Source: Peromyscus leucopus
Lineage: Eukaryota; Chordata; Mammalia; Rodentia; Cricetidae
NCBI RefSeq assembly: GCF_004664715.2
Contig: NC_051073.1
Coordinates: 63,540,379 to 63,604,378, forward strand
Reading direction: 5' to 3'
DNA: 64,000 nt
Below the pieces are notes generated by a model that was not told the DNA's origin, did no database searches, and saw only the letters and a list, made by a program, of their open reading frames with translations. The position numbers and the translations under genes were made by a program. The number at the start of each line of letters is the position of its first letter. Position 1 is the stretch's first letter. Of this stretch, positions 21,685 to 59,115 are shown one piece after another.

Positions 21685-23129
21685 AATTTTATTTTAAACA
21701 TCTGCACAGCTTTAATATTTTGAGAAAATTAAATGTTTCCCACAAAAATGAGGAAAAAACAGTTCACTAATGACCAATAAGAAAATGTAACACTCTTTAA
21801 CACACAGGTATAAACAGTAGGAATAACAGAAAGGCTAAAAGAGAAACTACAAATTTCAAAACCAACTCCAGTCAAGATGAGGTCCCCATGGGCAAGCAGG
21901 TGGAGAAGTAAAGTATATAAACTCTAACATACCACTTCATGGCCTGTTTTTCTTCTTCCCTTTGGTCATGAACTATCCCAGAAAGATTCACTGTGATAAC
22001 TTTTAATTTCGAGTTCAACACTTAAAGCATTAAGGTAAATTGCTCTTAGAAAAAAATTATATCAAGATAAACATAAAAACAATCTCAAAAATGGAAGAAA
22101 AAGCTCAGGCCAAACATTGCACTAGGACAGTTCATTATGTTAACAATAAATGGATGCCAGGACACCAGAAGAAATACTATTGGAACTATGATTTGCTAAA
22201 AGTTGTTTGTCTTAATGAAAGGAAAGATAGTAGTACAAGTTCCATTTCACAAGATAAAGTCAGTTTCCTTTGGATTTACCTTTCAGGGCAAGCATGGGCA
22301 AACACCACACACCACTTTCTATCTCTGTGCAAAAAAACAAATAAAAGTCTGAGCCAGTAAGCAATAAGGATGGGAATGCACGGTCCTGCAAAAAAAGTCC
22401 TTTTTCTAGAAGAGATCAGTAAAAATATCACAATATTTACAAAGATACCACAGTGTGAAAAGCTGTAAACCTAAAATATTGTCACTTAACAAAGAAGGGA
22501 TGAAAGAGAATGTTCTGCCACAAGAAATTCAGTGCCCATTCTGGACCCAGTTTCTGATACAGTTCCAGTGACCTCTAACTGCCAGCCCACCACTCAGCCC
22601 TATCCCACTCTTAAACCCTTTTGTGTTATCAACCTAGCAGCCTTTAGTCAACTAGTTGATGTAGATCCTAACCCATCTTAAATCAAAGGAAAGGCTGGGA
22701 TGCTTAGATTAAAGCAGGTCTGGGAATGAACTACTTTAAGTGTTATGGAAGCCACCCATGTGGATTCCTTACCCATTCAAAACAAAACAAAAAAAAAAAA
22801 AAGGCCATAAAACTTGGGAGTTTTGGAAAGGGAATGGTACCTGAAGATGTTCTGACCAAGGCATTTTTATAGCTAAAACTGTAAAGATGGTCACAATTAG
22901 AACATAGCAATCGACAATGGAAACAATTAAGGACCTTTCCTTATCACTGACTTTTGCAGAAACATATTTGTAGATTCTTCCTGTGTAACCATACCTTAAA
23001 AAGGAGAGTAAGTGTGCTTGCTGAGCGGAAATAATGGCACATCTTAAGATTTTATGACTGAAAAGAGCTAGCTTTACAATACAGCTTTACTAATTACAGA
23101 ACACTCTCTTTACTCATGCTTTGCTTGGT
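21685..23129 (-). other. RNF168: RNF168 3' UTR (probable)
   Basis: Non-repetitive sequence follows the RNF168 stop on the minus strand. A candidate AATAAA (TTTATT on the plus strand near 21690) would give a 3' UTR of about 1.4 kb, but the true cleavage site cannot be fixed from sequence. An A run near 22788-22802 interrupts it. Confidence 0.5.
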
Positions 23130-49260
<26,131 letters not shown>

Positions 49261-49299
49261 CTTCGTATGCTAATGAGGCCTACTCAACGTCAACACCTG

Positions 49300-49960
49300 G
49301 AAGAAACCAGATTCGCCGTTCGGCGGGCGAACCAGGCAGTCGGGAGGAAGTCAGCGGGCGGTTTGTTTATCAGGCCACACGGCAGCGTTACTGGAGTCGG
49401 GACAGGCTGAACCTCCTCGGGCCCGCGGCACACAGGCCAACAGTGGCGCCCTGCGTCCGTCCAGCAGGGCAATGAATGAACGTTCCTTCGGGAGCTCGGC
49501 GGCCCCGGGGCGGGGAGCGGCTCCGGCTCCCCGCGCCGCGGACAGTCGGGTCCAGCTCCCCTTCTTACCTGGTGAGGACCCGCCCGCCTCTTTGCGCGAG
49601 GCCGCCGGGCCTGCCAGGGCCGGAAGCCCCGGAGGCCGCCGCGCCGAGAGCACCCCGTACCGCCCGGAAGCCGGGCCCGGGCCGCCGCTGGACTTCCGTC
49701 TCGCCGTTGCGGCGGTGGCAGCCCTCCGTCCCCGCGCTCCAGCTTCTGGCCGCCTCGCGGTTCGCCAGGGTCCCGAGACCCGGCCGCTCGGACCCGCAGT
49801 CCCGCCAGCCAGTTTATTGGCGGCGCCGAGGCAGGGACACACGACCGACTGACGTCACAGTTCCCCCGCCGAAAAAAACGGCACTGCTCACCCAAGGAAC
49901 CGCCCACTCGGGCGGGACTTCCGGGAGCTGTGCGCGTTGTCGCGTGCCACCTGCCAGTCG
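49300..49960. promoter_or_regulatory. RNF168: CpG island / RNF168 promoter
   Basis: GC- and CpG-rich DNA immediately upstream of the RNF168 start. It contains a perfect CRE, TGACGTCA (49850-49857), an inverted CCAAT box (ATTGG, 49816-49820) and an ETS/GABPA-like CCGGAAGT on the minus strand (49917-49924). No gene is recognised on the opposite strand, so evidence for a bidirectional promoter is lacking. Long open frames on both strands here are composition artefacts. Confidence 0.9.
49569..49860 (-). other. RNF168: Candidate RNF168 leader (noncoding) exon
   Basis: A consensus donor CCAG|GTAAGA on the minus strand ends at 49569, within the CpG island. A good acceptor (tttcttccag, exon from 49296) lies upstream of the ATG exon. 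Joining them removes 272 nt of leader. The 5' end is not determined. Confidence 0.5.
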
Positions 49961-50759
49961 CAGGTCCTCTGGTCTGCTAGGTCTGCTATCGTTCAAGCTA
50001 ACTTAGGCTACAGAAACTTGGTTAGTCACTGGCTAACAACTAACCTCTCTAAACAAGCTCCAAACAGTGATTTTTATAATTATTCTCTTAAACTACTTTT
50101 TTTGTTTCTCCTAACAAAGCTTTCCAAAGTTTTTAGTGCCATTTTTTTTTTTTTTAAGCTGGCTTGATCAGACACCTGGCCTGGGAATTGAACCCGGGTC
50201 CTCTGGAACAGTTTTTAGTGCCAAAAGAAAAAATTGCAACAATTTGAGCTGAAAGATTTTTGTTGGCTTTTATTTGCAACACTGACGTTCTATAGAATGT
50301 GTCTTAGAACGAGCAGATATTGGCTTTATAGACAAGTAATGTTCAAGGAAAACAGCAACAAAAAGTTGGACTGATGGTTTCTAAGAATCCTTATAAAGGT
50401 TGAAGTGGGTAAGTATCGTTATGGTACTGTCTGGAGCTCAGCAGTCTGGAGATTTGTCTGTTACTGTTCTCTCCCTCCTGGTTTTATGGATGCTTAGCTT
50501 GGGCCCTGTTCCCTGAAACTTCAGCATGAGTTTGCTATCGGAATCTGAAGAGCTAAGCAAAGAGTCACATGCCTGTAACCCCAGCCCTTGGAAAGTAGTC
50601 ACAAAAGGATTATTATAAACTAGCCTTTGCTAACTAACTGGTTCCAGGCCAACCTGGGCTATATGAGACCCTGCCTCAAAAAGTCAATCAGTCAGTCAGT
50701 CAATACTGGATCCTCATCAATAGCCTATATTTTATATAATATTAGAAAAGTGTCTATGG

Positions 50760-50895
50760 CCAGGCATAGTGGTGCACACTTAATCCCAATACTTCAGAGG
50801 CGAGGCAGGAGAATCTCTGTGAGTTAGAGGTCAACCTGGTCTACACAGTGGGTTCCAGTACTACTCAAAGAGACCCTTTTTCAAAAAAAAAAAAA
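50760..50895 (+). repeat. B1 SINE, old
   Basis: 'gccaggcatagtggtgcacac...ctctgtgagttagagg...tttttcaaaaaa'. Confidence 0.88.
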
Positions 50896-51219
50896 GTATT
50901 CTGAGATAGGTGTGGTCACACGTGTCCTGTAATCCAGCATTTAGGTAGTAAAGGCAGAGACAGAAGTGAGGGGATTTAGAGTTGGAGTCCAGTTGGGAAA
51001 CAGAGAGTTCTAGGTCTAAGATTCTGGTTCAACTCTCCTGTTAATCTGTACGAAGGCTGCTCTCACCAGGAAGTTGAAAGTTTGGGCCAGAGAATCCTCA
51101 GACCTGTGACACTTGACATCTACACTTCCTCCTATGGCCCAGCCCCTGATGTCTGCAGCCTCCCTTCCTAAAGACTTAAGGCCCATAAGCTTGGCAAGAA
51201 GTATCAAGACTCTATCTGT

Positions 51220-51487
51220 TGTTGGGATAATCTTTTTTGTACACTGTGTGAAGAAGTGTCTCTGTCCTTCCTCACCTGCCTAAGGCACCTTCTGATTGGT
51301 TTAATAAAGAGCAAACAGCCAATAGCTAGGCAAGAGAGGATAGGCAGGATTTCCAGGGAGAGACGGAAACTCTGGGAAAGAATCCGAGGTGTGAGAGATT
51401 CACCAGTGAGAATCGGAAGAAATAGGACTTATGGTACTGAGGAGAGATAACAAGCCATGTGGCAAAACATAGGTGAATATAAATTAG
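51220..51487 (+). mobile_element. ERV LTR fragment, same family as the provirus
   Basis: Starts TGTTGGGATAATC and includes 'ttggtttaataaagagc' and 'agccaatagctaggc'. It shares 'ccaatagctaggyag' with the 34423-34760 LTR. The 3' end is replaced by a B1. Confidence 0.75.
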
Positions 51488-51504
51488 TTCATTTAAATTT
51501 TTTT

Positions 51505-51660
51505 GTTTTCTTTTCGAGACAGGGTTTCTCTGTGTAGCTTTGCGCCTTTCTGGACTCACTTGGTAGCCAGGCTGCTCGAACTCACAGAGATCTCCGTGCT
51601 CATGTACTTGGGAGCTGGCAGACCAAAGAAAGCGCCGTCGTCGTTACAGTCTGTCCTGGA
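51505..51660 (-). repeat. B1 with abnormal 3' half
   Basis: 'cgagacagggtttctctgtgtagc' is intact. From about 51551 bases are missing at intervals ('tctggactcac', 'ccaggctgctcg') and the end does not read as B1. Confidence 0.75.
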
Positions 51661-52875
51661 TCTATGGTTGTGAGACCTGGCTAAAGGTGGTCAGGAAGGC
51701 GAAACTCATAGACCGTCTGAGTATATCTTGCTCGAACCTTGCTAAGCAAGTTCAGATTATGTTTTTTAATTGAGTTGCAGACTTTAAGTCTTTTTTGGAG
51801 CATGTTTGCCTTGTTAGTTTTCTTTCTCAACATGTTTTTGCCTTTTATACTGTATTTAAATTTTTATCTGATTAATGTGAATTGCCTTTTAATGGGCATT
51901 CAAAATACACAATGTTCGAAATGAACAGTCTGACTCTTTCTAGAGAAACTAAAGAAATATCTATTTCATCCAGACACCAAAGATAAGCCAAAGAAGAGAG
52001 TCCATCCCAGTTCAGCTTGGCGAACCAATGAGTTCATTAGTCTTACAGGAACTGAGTGCTTACAGAAGCGTGGATTGACTCAAAGACAAGCCACACCACC
52101 TACAATTCCCACCTCAGCATGGGGATGACCCACAAAAGCTTCACCACCAGACTCCCAACCGCAGTCAACTGTCCACCTCCTGTATGCTCTAGCATCCCCT
52201 AAGACCAGGGGTGCAAGATTATGTACAGCTTGTGGCCTGGGCTCTCAGGAGAAAGTAACATTTCCCTTTCCCTTCAGTGAGGAAATGACAATAGCCCTGA
52301 TCTCATGACCATGTCCTGTGACTGATCCCAGCTTCTCTGATGAAAGACAGGGATGCCACATCACACCTAGAGAGCAAGTTCCACCATCCAGTGAAAAGAA
52401 TTTCTTTCATCTTGCCTCTTAACCTCTTCATTTTTCCCCCCTAAAATAATATTTCTTAAGTATCACTGCAGAAGTGTAGATATCTACACTAATACACAGC
52501 ATCTTTTAAAATATCATAGATATGTATATATAGTTAGTTTTGCCCCCTTTTGTACTTACCATTAAATATTTAAATGAAACACCACCAAATTTGAGTGATT
52601 ATTCCATATGTTTATTTTATTTTTTAGGTTTATGGTATTAGGGATTGAAACCAGGACCTCCTGCATACAAAGCATGTACTCTTGGCTACATCCCCAGACT
52701 ATTTCATTATAAAAAGTTTGCCTTTTTTTAATATGGCTACACACACAAAATATTGTGTCAATTTGTCATAATTTCTTTAATGCTTCTTCCACTCTTGCTA
52801 TAAAATAAGCCTACAGTAATCAAATTATTCATTTTTGTTTTTGCATTACAAATGACTGAAAGTGGGATTGCTGAG
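51661..52875. other. RNF168-SMCO1 intergenic DNA / SMCO1 3' UTR
   Basis: No gene is recognised. On the minus strand a candidate poly(A) signal AATAAA lies near 52615, about 260 nt after the SMCO1 stop. 52620-52700 has an ID-like reverse fragment ('ttgaaaccaggacctcctgcat'). Confidence 0.5.
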
Positions 52876-53335
52876 TTATTGGGTAACAGGTTCATCTTTG
52901 ATTGGTGGAATCAACTCTTTTAGGGATGCCCTTTGGTGTTCAGGGGTCCTCACTGCTTTCCCCTTCTCGATGACCTGAACAGCTCGCAGCAAACCGTCCT
53001 GCAGAGCCTGGTTCTTTACCATGTTGGTGATCATGAACGTGACATCTTTGATGTACATCCGTCTTACATGAGCAGCATAGTGTTCTGCTTTGTTGCCGTG
53101 GGCGATGAAGAAGGTACAGAGTGCTGTGACATCTCTCTCTTGCAGTCCATATTCCTCCAGGACAGACTCCCACACAATTCTAACGTGCTTGTTCTTGACT
53201 TGTCGTCTAAGGACGGAGGCTAAGGTTGGAAGACTTCTCACCAGGTCTGGAAGCTTCTGAAGCACTCGAGTGTGCAAGCAGATAAGGACTTCAATGACAT
53301 AGCTATATAAAATATTCAGTTCCATTGAGGTGAAC
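52876..53335 (-). CDS. SMCO1: SMCO1 coding exon 3 (last)
   Basis: Acceptor CTCATAG|GTTCACCTCAATG. Encodes residues 67-219, including the hydrophobic LNILYSYVIEVLICL segment and a conserved C-terminal domain (ITNMVKNQALQDGLLRAVQV). The TAA stop is at 52878-52876. Confidence 0.95.
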
Positions 53336-54601
53336 CTATGAGAAATGTGGAAAGCTCCTTAAATGGAATAGTCTGTGTACAAACGTAAGTTACATTGGAT
53401 TAGGTTGACCCAATGTAAACCCACTAGGAAACCAGCCGTGTATTTCAGAAGTCCGGCCTGCACCAAACTGCCTAGCTGAGTTCTCAGGCCCCCCATTGGA
53501 TGAGCGTCCCATGGTGAGGGAGTTCTGTTACTCAGCCCCGTCCATAAGACCAGCCGGTGAGAGACTCACAGGGTGGGTACTGTGGTGCCTGGCATAAACA
53601 CAGATCAACCTTTTCTGAATGAAGGGAGCCCAGCCTGAGTAAAGCCGCTGGGACGTACTAAACATAGTTTTGGAATGGCCACCGAAAGCCCTCACAAAGC
53701 CACAAAAGCCAGGATTTCTCAACTGTTGCTCACCCGAGGGCCAGAACCGCTGTCCATATCTCATCGTGGGCTGCTTGGCTGGCCAAAGTCTTGCTATGGT
53801 GTTCAAATTGCTGTGTCAGGTTATCCTTGGTGACGTCTAGTTCTCTGAATTGCATGTCTAGAGCTTGGAGCTTGTTCTCTACCCTACAGGATTAAAGAAT
53901 CAAAGGTAAGTTCAGGCCAGGGTAAACCTAAGACTAATAGATTATTTACAACCCCTGCCAAATTTAGATGGGTACTTAGAGTTAAAATGTGAGCAGGGGT
54001 CCCATTTGCCAAGCCCTCTACTGACTGACCTTGCTCTTCATGTTGGCAGACTTCTGACTGTCTAGTTAGTTGTTCCTGTGTCTAGTGCAACACTTAGACT
54101 TCACAGACTATCAACAAGCATTACTTCTCATGACTCTTAAGAAGTGAAGCTGTCAGTTGTTGCCTTTTAAGGACGGATTTATTTTGTGTGTGGATGGAGG
54201 GTTTGGGGTGCATGTGTGGAAGCCAGAGGACAAATTGTAATTGTAGGAGTTATTTTCTCCTTCCACTATGTGGTTCTTGGGGTGTGAACTCAGGTGGTAA
54301 GGCCTGGGCACCAAGTGCCTTTACCAGCTCAACCAGGTGATATGGAAAGTCTTATTATTTGTGTACTCAGGAGTCAGAAACCGCTCCTGCCCCATTTTTA
54401 TTTTTTAGTGAGGGAAAGTTTATTTGTTAGAGCTGTGAAAGTCCTGATTTTGCCATTTTAGAGATAAAGAAATTAAGTTTGAAAAAGACCCAATCACTTA
54501 AGTGGCGGGCGCTAGAACCAGCGGACGTAATAAAGTGGCTTTCTTTACCCTGATAGGACTTTGCAGATCCATTTTTACTTCAAGGATCAGCTCAAATTCC
54601 A

Positions 54602-54651
<50 letters not shown>

Positions 54652-55938
54652 CGGTAATGCTGAGGACTGAACCTAGGGCTTTATACCTTCTATGCCAGAG
54701 TTCTATCACTGAACTATGTCCAGCCCTCCACTCTCTTCTTAACCCCACTCTCTGGGGAAACCCTTGCCTCTATCATGCAATACTTCTTGTTTCAGTTTGC
54801 TTTGCATGAAGTAAAGTATAAATTCTACATAGGAGACCAGTGGCCATTTCTTAGAGATATTATTCCTGTCTCCCAATAACTAGCAGAGGCATTATAGAGA
54901 AGTGGTAACTTATGTCCAGGTCATACAGCTGACACCTATGACGAGAAAGAATGACCTGCTGAGGTCACAAGAGGACTGAAGTAGCTCTGAGTAGCCCTGA
55001 ACACCAGAGGCACCATAGCACTAAGACTGCACCTAAATGAGCCACAAAGAGCTAGGGTGACAACTCACTGGCCTGAAAGCACCACATGGTCTTTAATGAA
55101 GGAAGGGATAAGAAAATAGTTATCTCTCCAGTGACCTCAACACTTTGTGGCTGCTCAAGATTATGTCCTGACCCTGTTCTCTTGGTCCTCCGTTTCTCCC
55201 AATAGTAACTGAGTTTCAGGTACCATTTTTCTCTTAGACTTATACTCTCATCTGTTACGTGCATTTCTCCCTAGGTGGAGACATCGAATCCAACTGTCCT
55301 AAGCTTAACTTGATGAACTCTCTCCTCCACCTTCAGAAATTATGATGGAGGAATTTTCTCTCAGTTTTGGTATCAATTCACACCTAGATAAAAGTTGGTA
55401 TGAAATGTGTATTTTATAGGAGTATGAAGCCTGTGAGGCTTATATGCAGCAACCTCTGTTTTCGAGTCAAAACAACGCCACCTGACGGTCTTTAACCTCA
55501 GACTTGAAGCTGTAGTGCTGTAGATCATTGCTAGTTTGAACTCTAGAAATGAGCTGTAGCTTGTCGATAACAGTTTATAATTGCAGAAGTTCTTTGGAAT
55601 ACCCCGCCAAAAGACATGCGGACCACTCTAATAAATGCTGAAAAAAGAATGTACAGCTGGCTCATCAGGTTAAGGTGCTTACAGCTGACCTGGTGACCTA
55701 ACTTCCATCCCTTAGCCCAACATGGTGGAAGGAAAAAAACCAACCCCTTCCAGTTTTCCTCTGACTTCCACGTGGGTGCCTGTGGCATGCACAACCCCTT
55801 CCCACCACATAAATAAATAATTTATTATATATTAGAGCTGGGTGGTGGTGGGGGCATGCCTTTAATCCCAGCACTCGGCAGGTGGATCTCTGTGAGTTCA
55901 AGGCCAGCCTGGTCTACAGAGCTAGTTCCAGGACCCTT

Positions 55939-55984
<46 letters not shown>

Positions 55985-57098
55985 CTGTCTCAAAAAACAA
56001 AAACAAAGAAGGATTGGAGGAATGGGTTAGTGGCCAAGTGTACTTGTTCTTGAAGACCTGGGTTTGACTCCCAGCCCCCACACAGTGACTCATAGCTGTC
56101 ACTGATATCTCTAGTTCTAGGGGATCTGATGCCCTCTTCTGACCTCTGAGGGAATCAGGCACACATGTGGTACACATACAATAATTCTAAAAAGAATTTT
56201 TAAATTAAAAAAAAATGTAAATCTGAGAGTAATGTTTCCTACCACAATTCCCTAGCTCAGTTAACAGCCTTACAGTCTATTCAGTTGTTTGAATTAGAAA
56301 TCTAAGAATCATTCTCAACCCCTCACCCACAGCTGATATCTATTTAACCCACCTCCCACCTGTCATACCCAGTAAACCAGTCCATCTCCTTTAGCCTGGT
56401 CCTAGGACTACCATAGTCTTACTGAGTCCTTGCTCCAGCCTCCAATTCATCCTTCACATAATTCTCTAAAATACTGTTATGATCATATTTTTAGATTTAT
56501 TTATTTATGTATATGAGTGCTGTATCTGCATGTACGTCTTTATGCCAGAAAAGGGCATCAGATCCCACTACAGATAGTTGTGAGCGACCATGTGGTTGCT
56601 GGGAATTGAACTCAGGACCTCTGAAGGAGCGGCCAGTTGTGATCATTTAACTCAGCTAAAAATGTATTTTTTTATGCCACCTGACTTTAGAGACGAACTG
56701 GATCTCCTCAGCAAGAAGCAGAATGCCTTTCTGAGTCTTCTCACACATTCTAGTTGCTAATCTGTAGTTCCAATCTTTTGTGAGGTCAAAATGTAGTTTT
56801 CTCACTATAAAATTCCTCCTCCTATTTATTTCCTCATAAACTAATGCAGATGCTATGATCCGGCAAAGTATCCCTCTGTGAAGAGCCACTTCCTTAGGTC
56901 AAATGGGTTGATCCCTCCTTCGTGTTCTTTTGGTCTTTTCGGAACATCACTAGTATAAGGTCATGTGTATTAAACTGTATTTGAGAAAACAATTCTACTA
57001 TTCCTGTAGGCTATGAGCTCTTCAAGGGAAATAGTTACATTTTACTTATTTCTGTGAATCTAGCATGAATTGAACGAAGCAGATTTTTTTTCTTGATT

Positions 57099-57180
<82 letters not shown>

Positions 57181-57508
57181 TGTGTACATGAGTACACATG
57201 CAGATGCAGGGGATTTAAAAACCAGGGCCTTTCAACTACACAAACATTCTACTACTGAGCTAAATCCCAACCCCAAAGATTTTTCTTTATTATCAGTTTA
57301 CATATTTTTTGAACCTGCAAGACTCCAACCACTTTAGCAAACACAGTTCTCTGTGTATGGCTGCTGTTCCCTGCTTATTTCTGCTCTTCACTCTTCACTC
57401 CCCATCTTGTGAGAAGAGCAGACCCTGGCCCTATTCCCTCCCTGGAGCCCCGAGCCACCTTCTCATTGCTTCCTTCAAGGATATCAGGGTTGTGCTTTCA
57501 TGGTTCAT
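52876..57508 (-). CDS. SMCO1: SMCO1, complete coding region in three exons (gene-level entry)
   Basis: SMCO1 (single-pass membrane protein with coiled-coil domains 1) has no established biochemical role that I know of. I joined 57459-57508, 53734-53883 and 52876-53335 (660 nt, 219 residues). The phases fit exactly, and the protein is collinear with the human one: MNHESTTLISLKEAMRR, then VENKLQALDMQFRELDV, then SMELNILYSYVIEVLICLHTR. Residues about 18-60 are coiled-coil-like; a hydrophobic stretch at about 73-90 is the presumed membrane segment; the rest is mixed helical. The C-terminus (IKDEPVTQ) is a few residues longer than the human end as I recall it. The first donor (AAG|GTGGCT) is weak. 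Confidence 0.93.
53734..53883 (-). CDS. SMCO1: SMCO1 coding exon 2
   Basis: 150 nt, acceptor AATCCTGTAG and donor GTGAGC. Encodes residues 17-66, the heptad-rich segment with KLQALDMQFRELDV and FEHHSKTLASQAAHDEIWTA. Matches human SMCO1 residue for residue over long runs. Confidence 0.95.
54160..54725 (-). repeat. B3-like SINE, (GT)n tract and ID-like SINE
   Basis: 54160-54350 is a diverged B3-type copy. 54604-54651 is (GT)n. 54655-54725 is ID-like ('aggactgaacctagggctt'). Confidence 0.82.
54726..55640. other. SMCO1 intron, no recognised feature
   Basis: No clear repeat or exon is visible. Confidence 0.45.
55640..56200 (+). repeat. B4-like, B1 with (CA)n, and B2 SINE
   Basis: 55640-55810 is B4-like ('ctggctcatcaggttaagg'). 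55834-55940 is a B1 running into (CA)n at 55944-55982. 56005-56200 is a diverged B2. Confidence 0.82.
56480..56640 (-). repeat. B3-like SINE
   Basis: 'gatttatttatttatgtatatgagtgctgt...ggttgctgggaattgaactc'. Confidence 0.88.
56656..56889 (-). other. Unassigned open frame in SMCO1 intron 1
   Basis: A 77-codon frame, MALHRGILCRIIAS...RWHKKIHF, not in recognised repeat sequence. No homologue is recognised, and there is no acceptor/donor pair that fits SMCO1. Most likely chance; reported so it can be checked. Confidence 0.15.
57101..57185. repeat. Compound (GT)n(GA)n microsatellite
   Basis: About 19 GT units followed by about 19 GA units, then GT again. It lies in SMCO1 intron 1, about 280 nt after exon 1. 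Confidence 0.97.
57205..57280 (-). repeat. ID-like SINE
   Basis: 'ttctactactgagctaaatcccaacccc' is the reverse of an ID head. Confidence 0.82.
57459..57508 (-). CDS. SMCO1: SMCO1 coding exon 1
   Basis: ATG at 57508-57506. Encodes MNHESTTLISLKEAMR plus two bases of an Arg codon. The junction AG|G restores R-V-E-N-K-L, matching human KRVDHKL. Donor GTGGCT is non-optimal. No CpG island is present, unlike the two neighbouring genes, which suggests tissue-restricted expression. Confidence 0.88.
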
Positions 57509-57880
57509 CTTCTTTAGGAAGGGGAAAGGAAATAAAGCAAGATGAAGCCCCTGTGGAGGCTGAGAGCTGCTGTTTTCCGCTCCGCAACAGGCAGCAGCAG
57601 TGGGAACATCCCATCTAAATTCTGCCTGGAAGGTCACTAAGCCCGTGAAGCTTTTAATAGCTTGAACATCCAAATATAGTTTCAAAGAACCAATGGTGTG
57701 AACACAGGTGTCCTGGAGTGCACTACGACATTTGCCTTTGAGAACAGACCAAGCCACTATAGGACAACAAGGCACCACCCACAAGTACAGCTTTGTTTAT
57801 ACTGGGAAACTTGTATAGGAACACGCAAACAGATACGCTACTCTACAATTAAATTTGATGGAGATGCGACTTTCATTTGA
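57509..57880. other. Region upstream of SMCO1 ATG
   Basis: Should contain the SMCO1 leader and possibly its promoter, but I see no clear TATA box or CpG island. Confidence 0.35.
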
Positions 57881-58255
57881 AAAATATTTATTTGCTGTAC
57901 ATGAGTGTTTTGTGTGCACATAAGTCTGTGCATCAGGTGCCAGAAGAGGGTGACAGGTCCCCTGGAACTAGAGCTACAGATAGTTGTGAGGTCTCATGTG
58001 GGTGCTGGGGGGCCAACCTAGGTCCTACAGAAAAGCAATAACAAGTGCTGTGGGTTTTTTGTTTGTTTTTGTTTTTGTTTTTGTTTTCAGACAGGGTCTC
58101 TCTGTGTAGCTTTGGCTCTCCTGGAACTCCCTGTAGACCAGGCTAACCTGGAACTCACAGAGATCTGCCTACTTCTGCTCCCAAGTGAAGGGATTAAGGA
58201 TGAGTGCCAGCATGCCTAGCTAACAAGAGCTTAACTGTGAGCTATCTCTCCAGCC
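57880..58255 (-). repeat. B3-like SINE and B1
   Basis: 57880-58055 is B3-type ('ccagaagagggtgacagg'). 58060-58220 is a reverse B1, and 58225-58258 ends 'gctatctctccagcccc', the head of the B3/B2 copy the B1 inserted into. Confidence 0.85.
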
Positions 58256-58664
58256 CCGGGTTTCATATTTTAGTTGCTTTTTTTTTTTTTTACTAAATTA
58301 CAATCTAAATCAGTTTTTAAAGAATGCCTTACATTTTTATGATGATGATGGTTTTAAAATTAAAAATCTAACCAATGGTAGAAATTATTGAGGGCTACTA
58401 GTAGTATCAAATGAGGAACTGATAGAAAAATACAAGTGAAACAGGATTTCTCTGTGGTACAGTGGTTTGAGTCTGTAGTCCCCCTTTCAGGAGACTAACA
58501 CAGGAAGGTCTTCCCAGCCTATGAACTCAAGGCCAAATGGCCACATCTTGGAACCCTTTCTCAAAACAAAAATTAGTTACCTGTTGCTGTTATTTTTAAA
58601 AAAGCAGTAAATAGGCAGAGACTCCAAAAATCATAGAAGATAACAGTAGGTCATAAAGGTTCAT

Positions 58665-58854
58665 TAGGAAATGCTCACACTGAAGTAGGAAATGCTCACA
58701 CTGAAGTAGGAAATGCTCACACTGAAGTAGGAAATGCTCACACTGAAGTAGGAAATGCTCACACTGAAGTAGGAAAGTGCTCATACTGAAGTAGGAAAAT
58801 GCTCACCCTGAAGTAGGAAAGTGCTCACCCTGAAGTAGGAAAGTGCTCACACTG
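58665..58854. repeat. Minisatellite, 21/22-bp unit, nine copies
   Basis: The unit taggaaatgctcacactgaag repeats about five times at 21 bp. About four 22-bp variants (taggaaagtgctcacCctgaag and similar) follow. The order of variants suggests stepwise expansion. Confidence 0.97.
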
Positions 58855-58999
58855 TCGGTGGGTTATCCTTAAAGGGAAGAGTTATTATCGGAGCGGGAGA
58901 GGATATGAAGAATTACTACCGACTGCAGAGTTTGTACGAGCAAGATCACAGAGATGGCAAGGCAACGGACTAGTTCAGGATCTAGGAGTATATGTCTGC

Positions 59000-59115
59000 T
59001 TCTTTGTCTGTTGAGACAGGGGCTTGCTATAACTCTCTAGCCATGCCCTGCCTCTGCCTCACAATCCTCTTTGCCCTAGCTTCCCAAGTGCTAGGGCTAC
59101 AGGTGTGCACCAAGT
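59000..59115 (-). repeat. B1 remnant
   Basis: 'gttgagacaggggcttgctataac...cccaagtgctagggctacagg'. Confidence 0.7.

Noticed and set aside
22040..22360. Plus-strand 106-codon frame in the RNF168 3' UTR
   Set aside because: Antisense to the UTR, low-complexity Lys/Asn content, no recognised domain or splice context.
49290..50006. Overlapping open frames upstream of RNF168 on both strands
   Set aside because: Same composition effect within a CpG island. They coincide with leader and promoter sequence and show no domain.
49814..50167. Divergent gene sharing the RNF168 promoter
   Set aside because: No plus-strand exon with recognised protein or donor was found. In human the nearest divergent pair in this area is WDR53/FBXO45, not RNF168.
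53528..53806. 92-codon minus-strand frame overlapping SMCO1 exon 2 and extending into the intron
   Set aside because: It reads a different frame from SMCO1. The genuine exon ends at a GTGAGC donor at 53733, and the frame has no family match.
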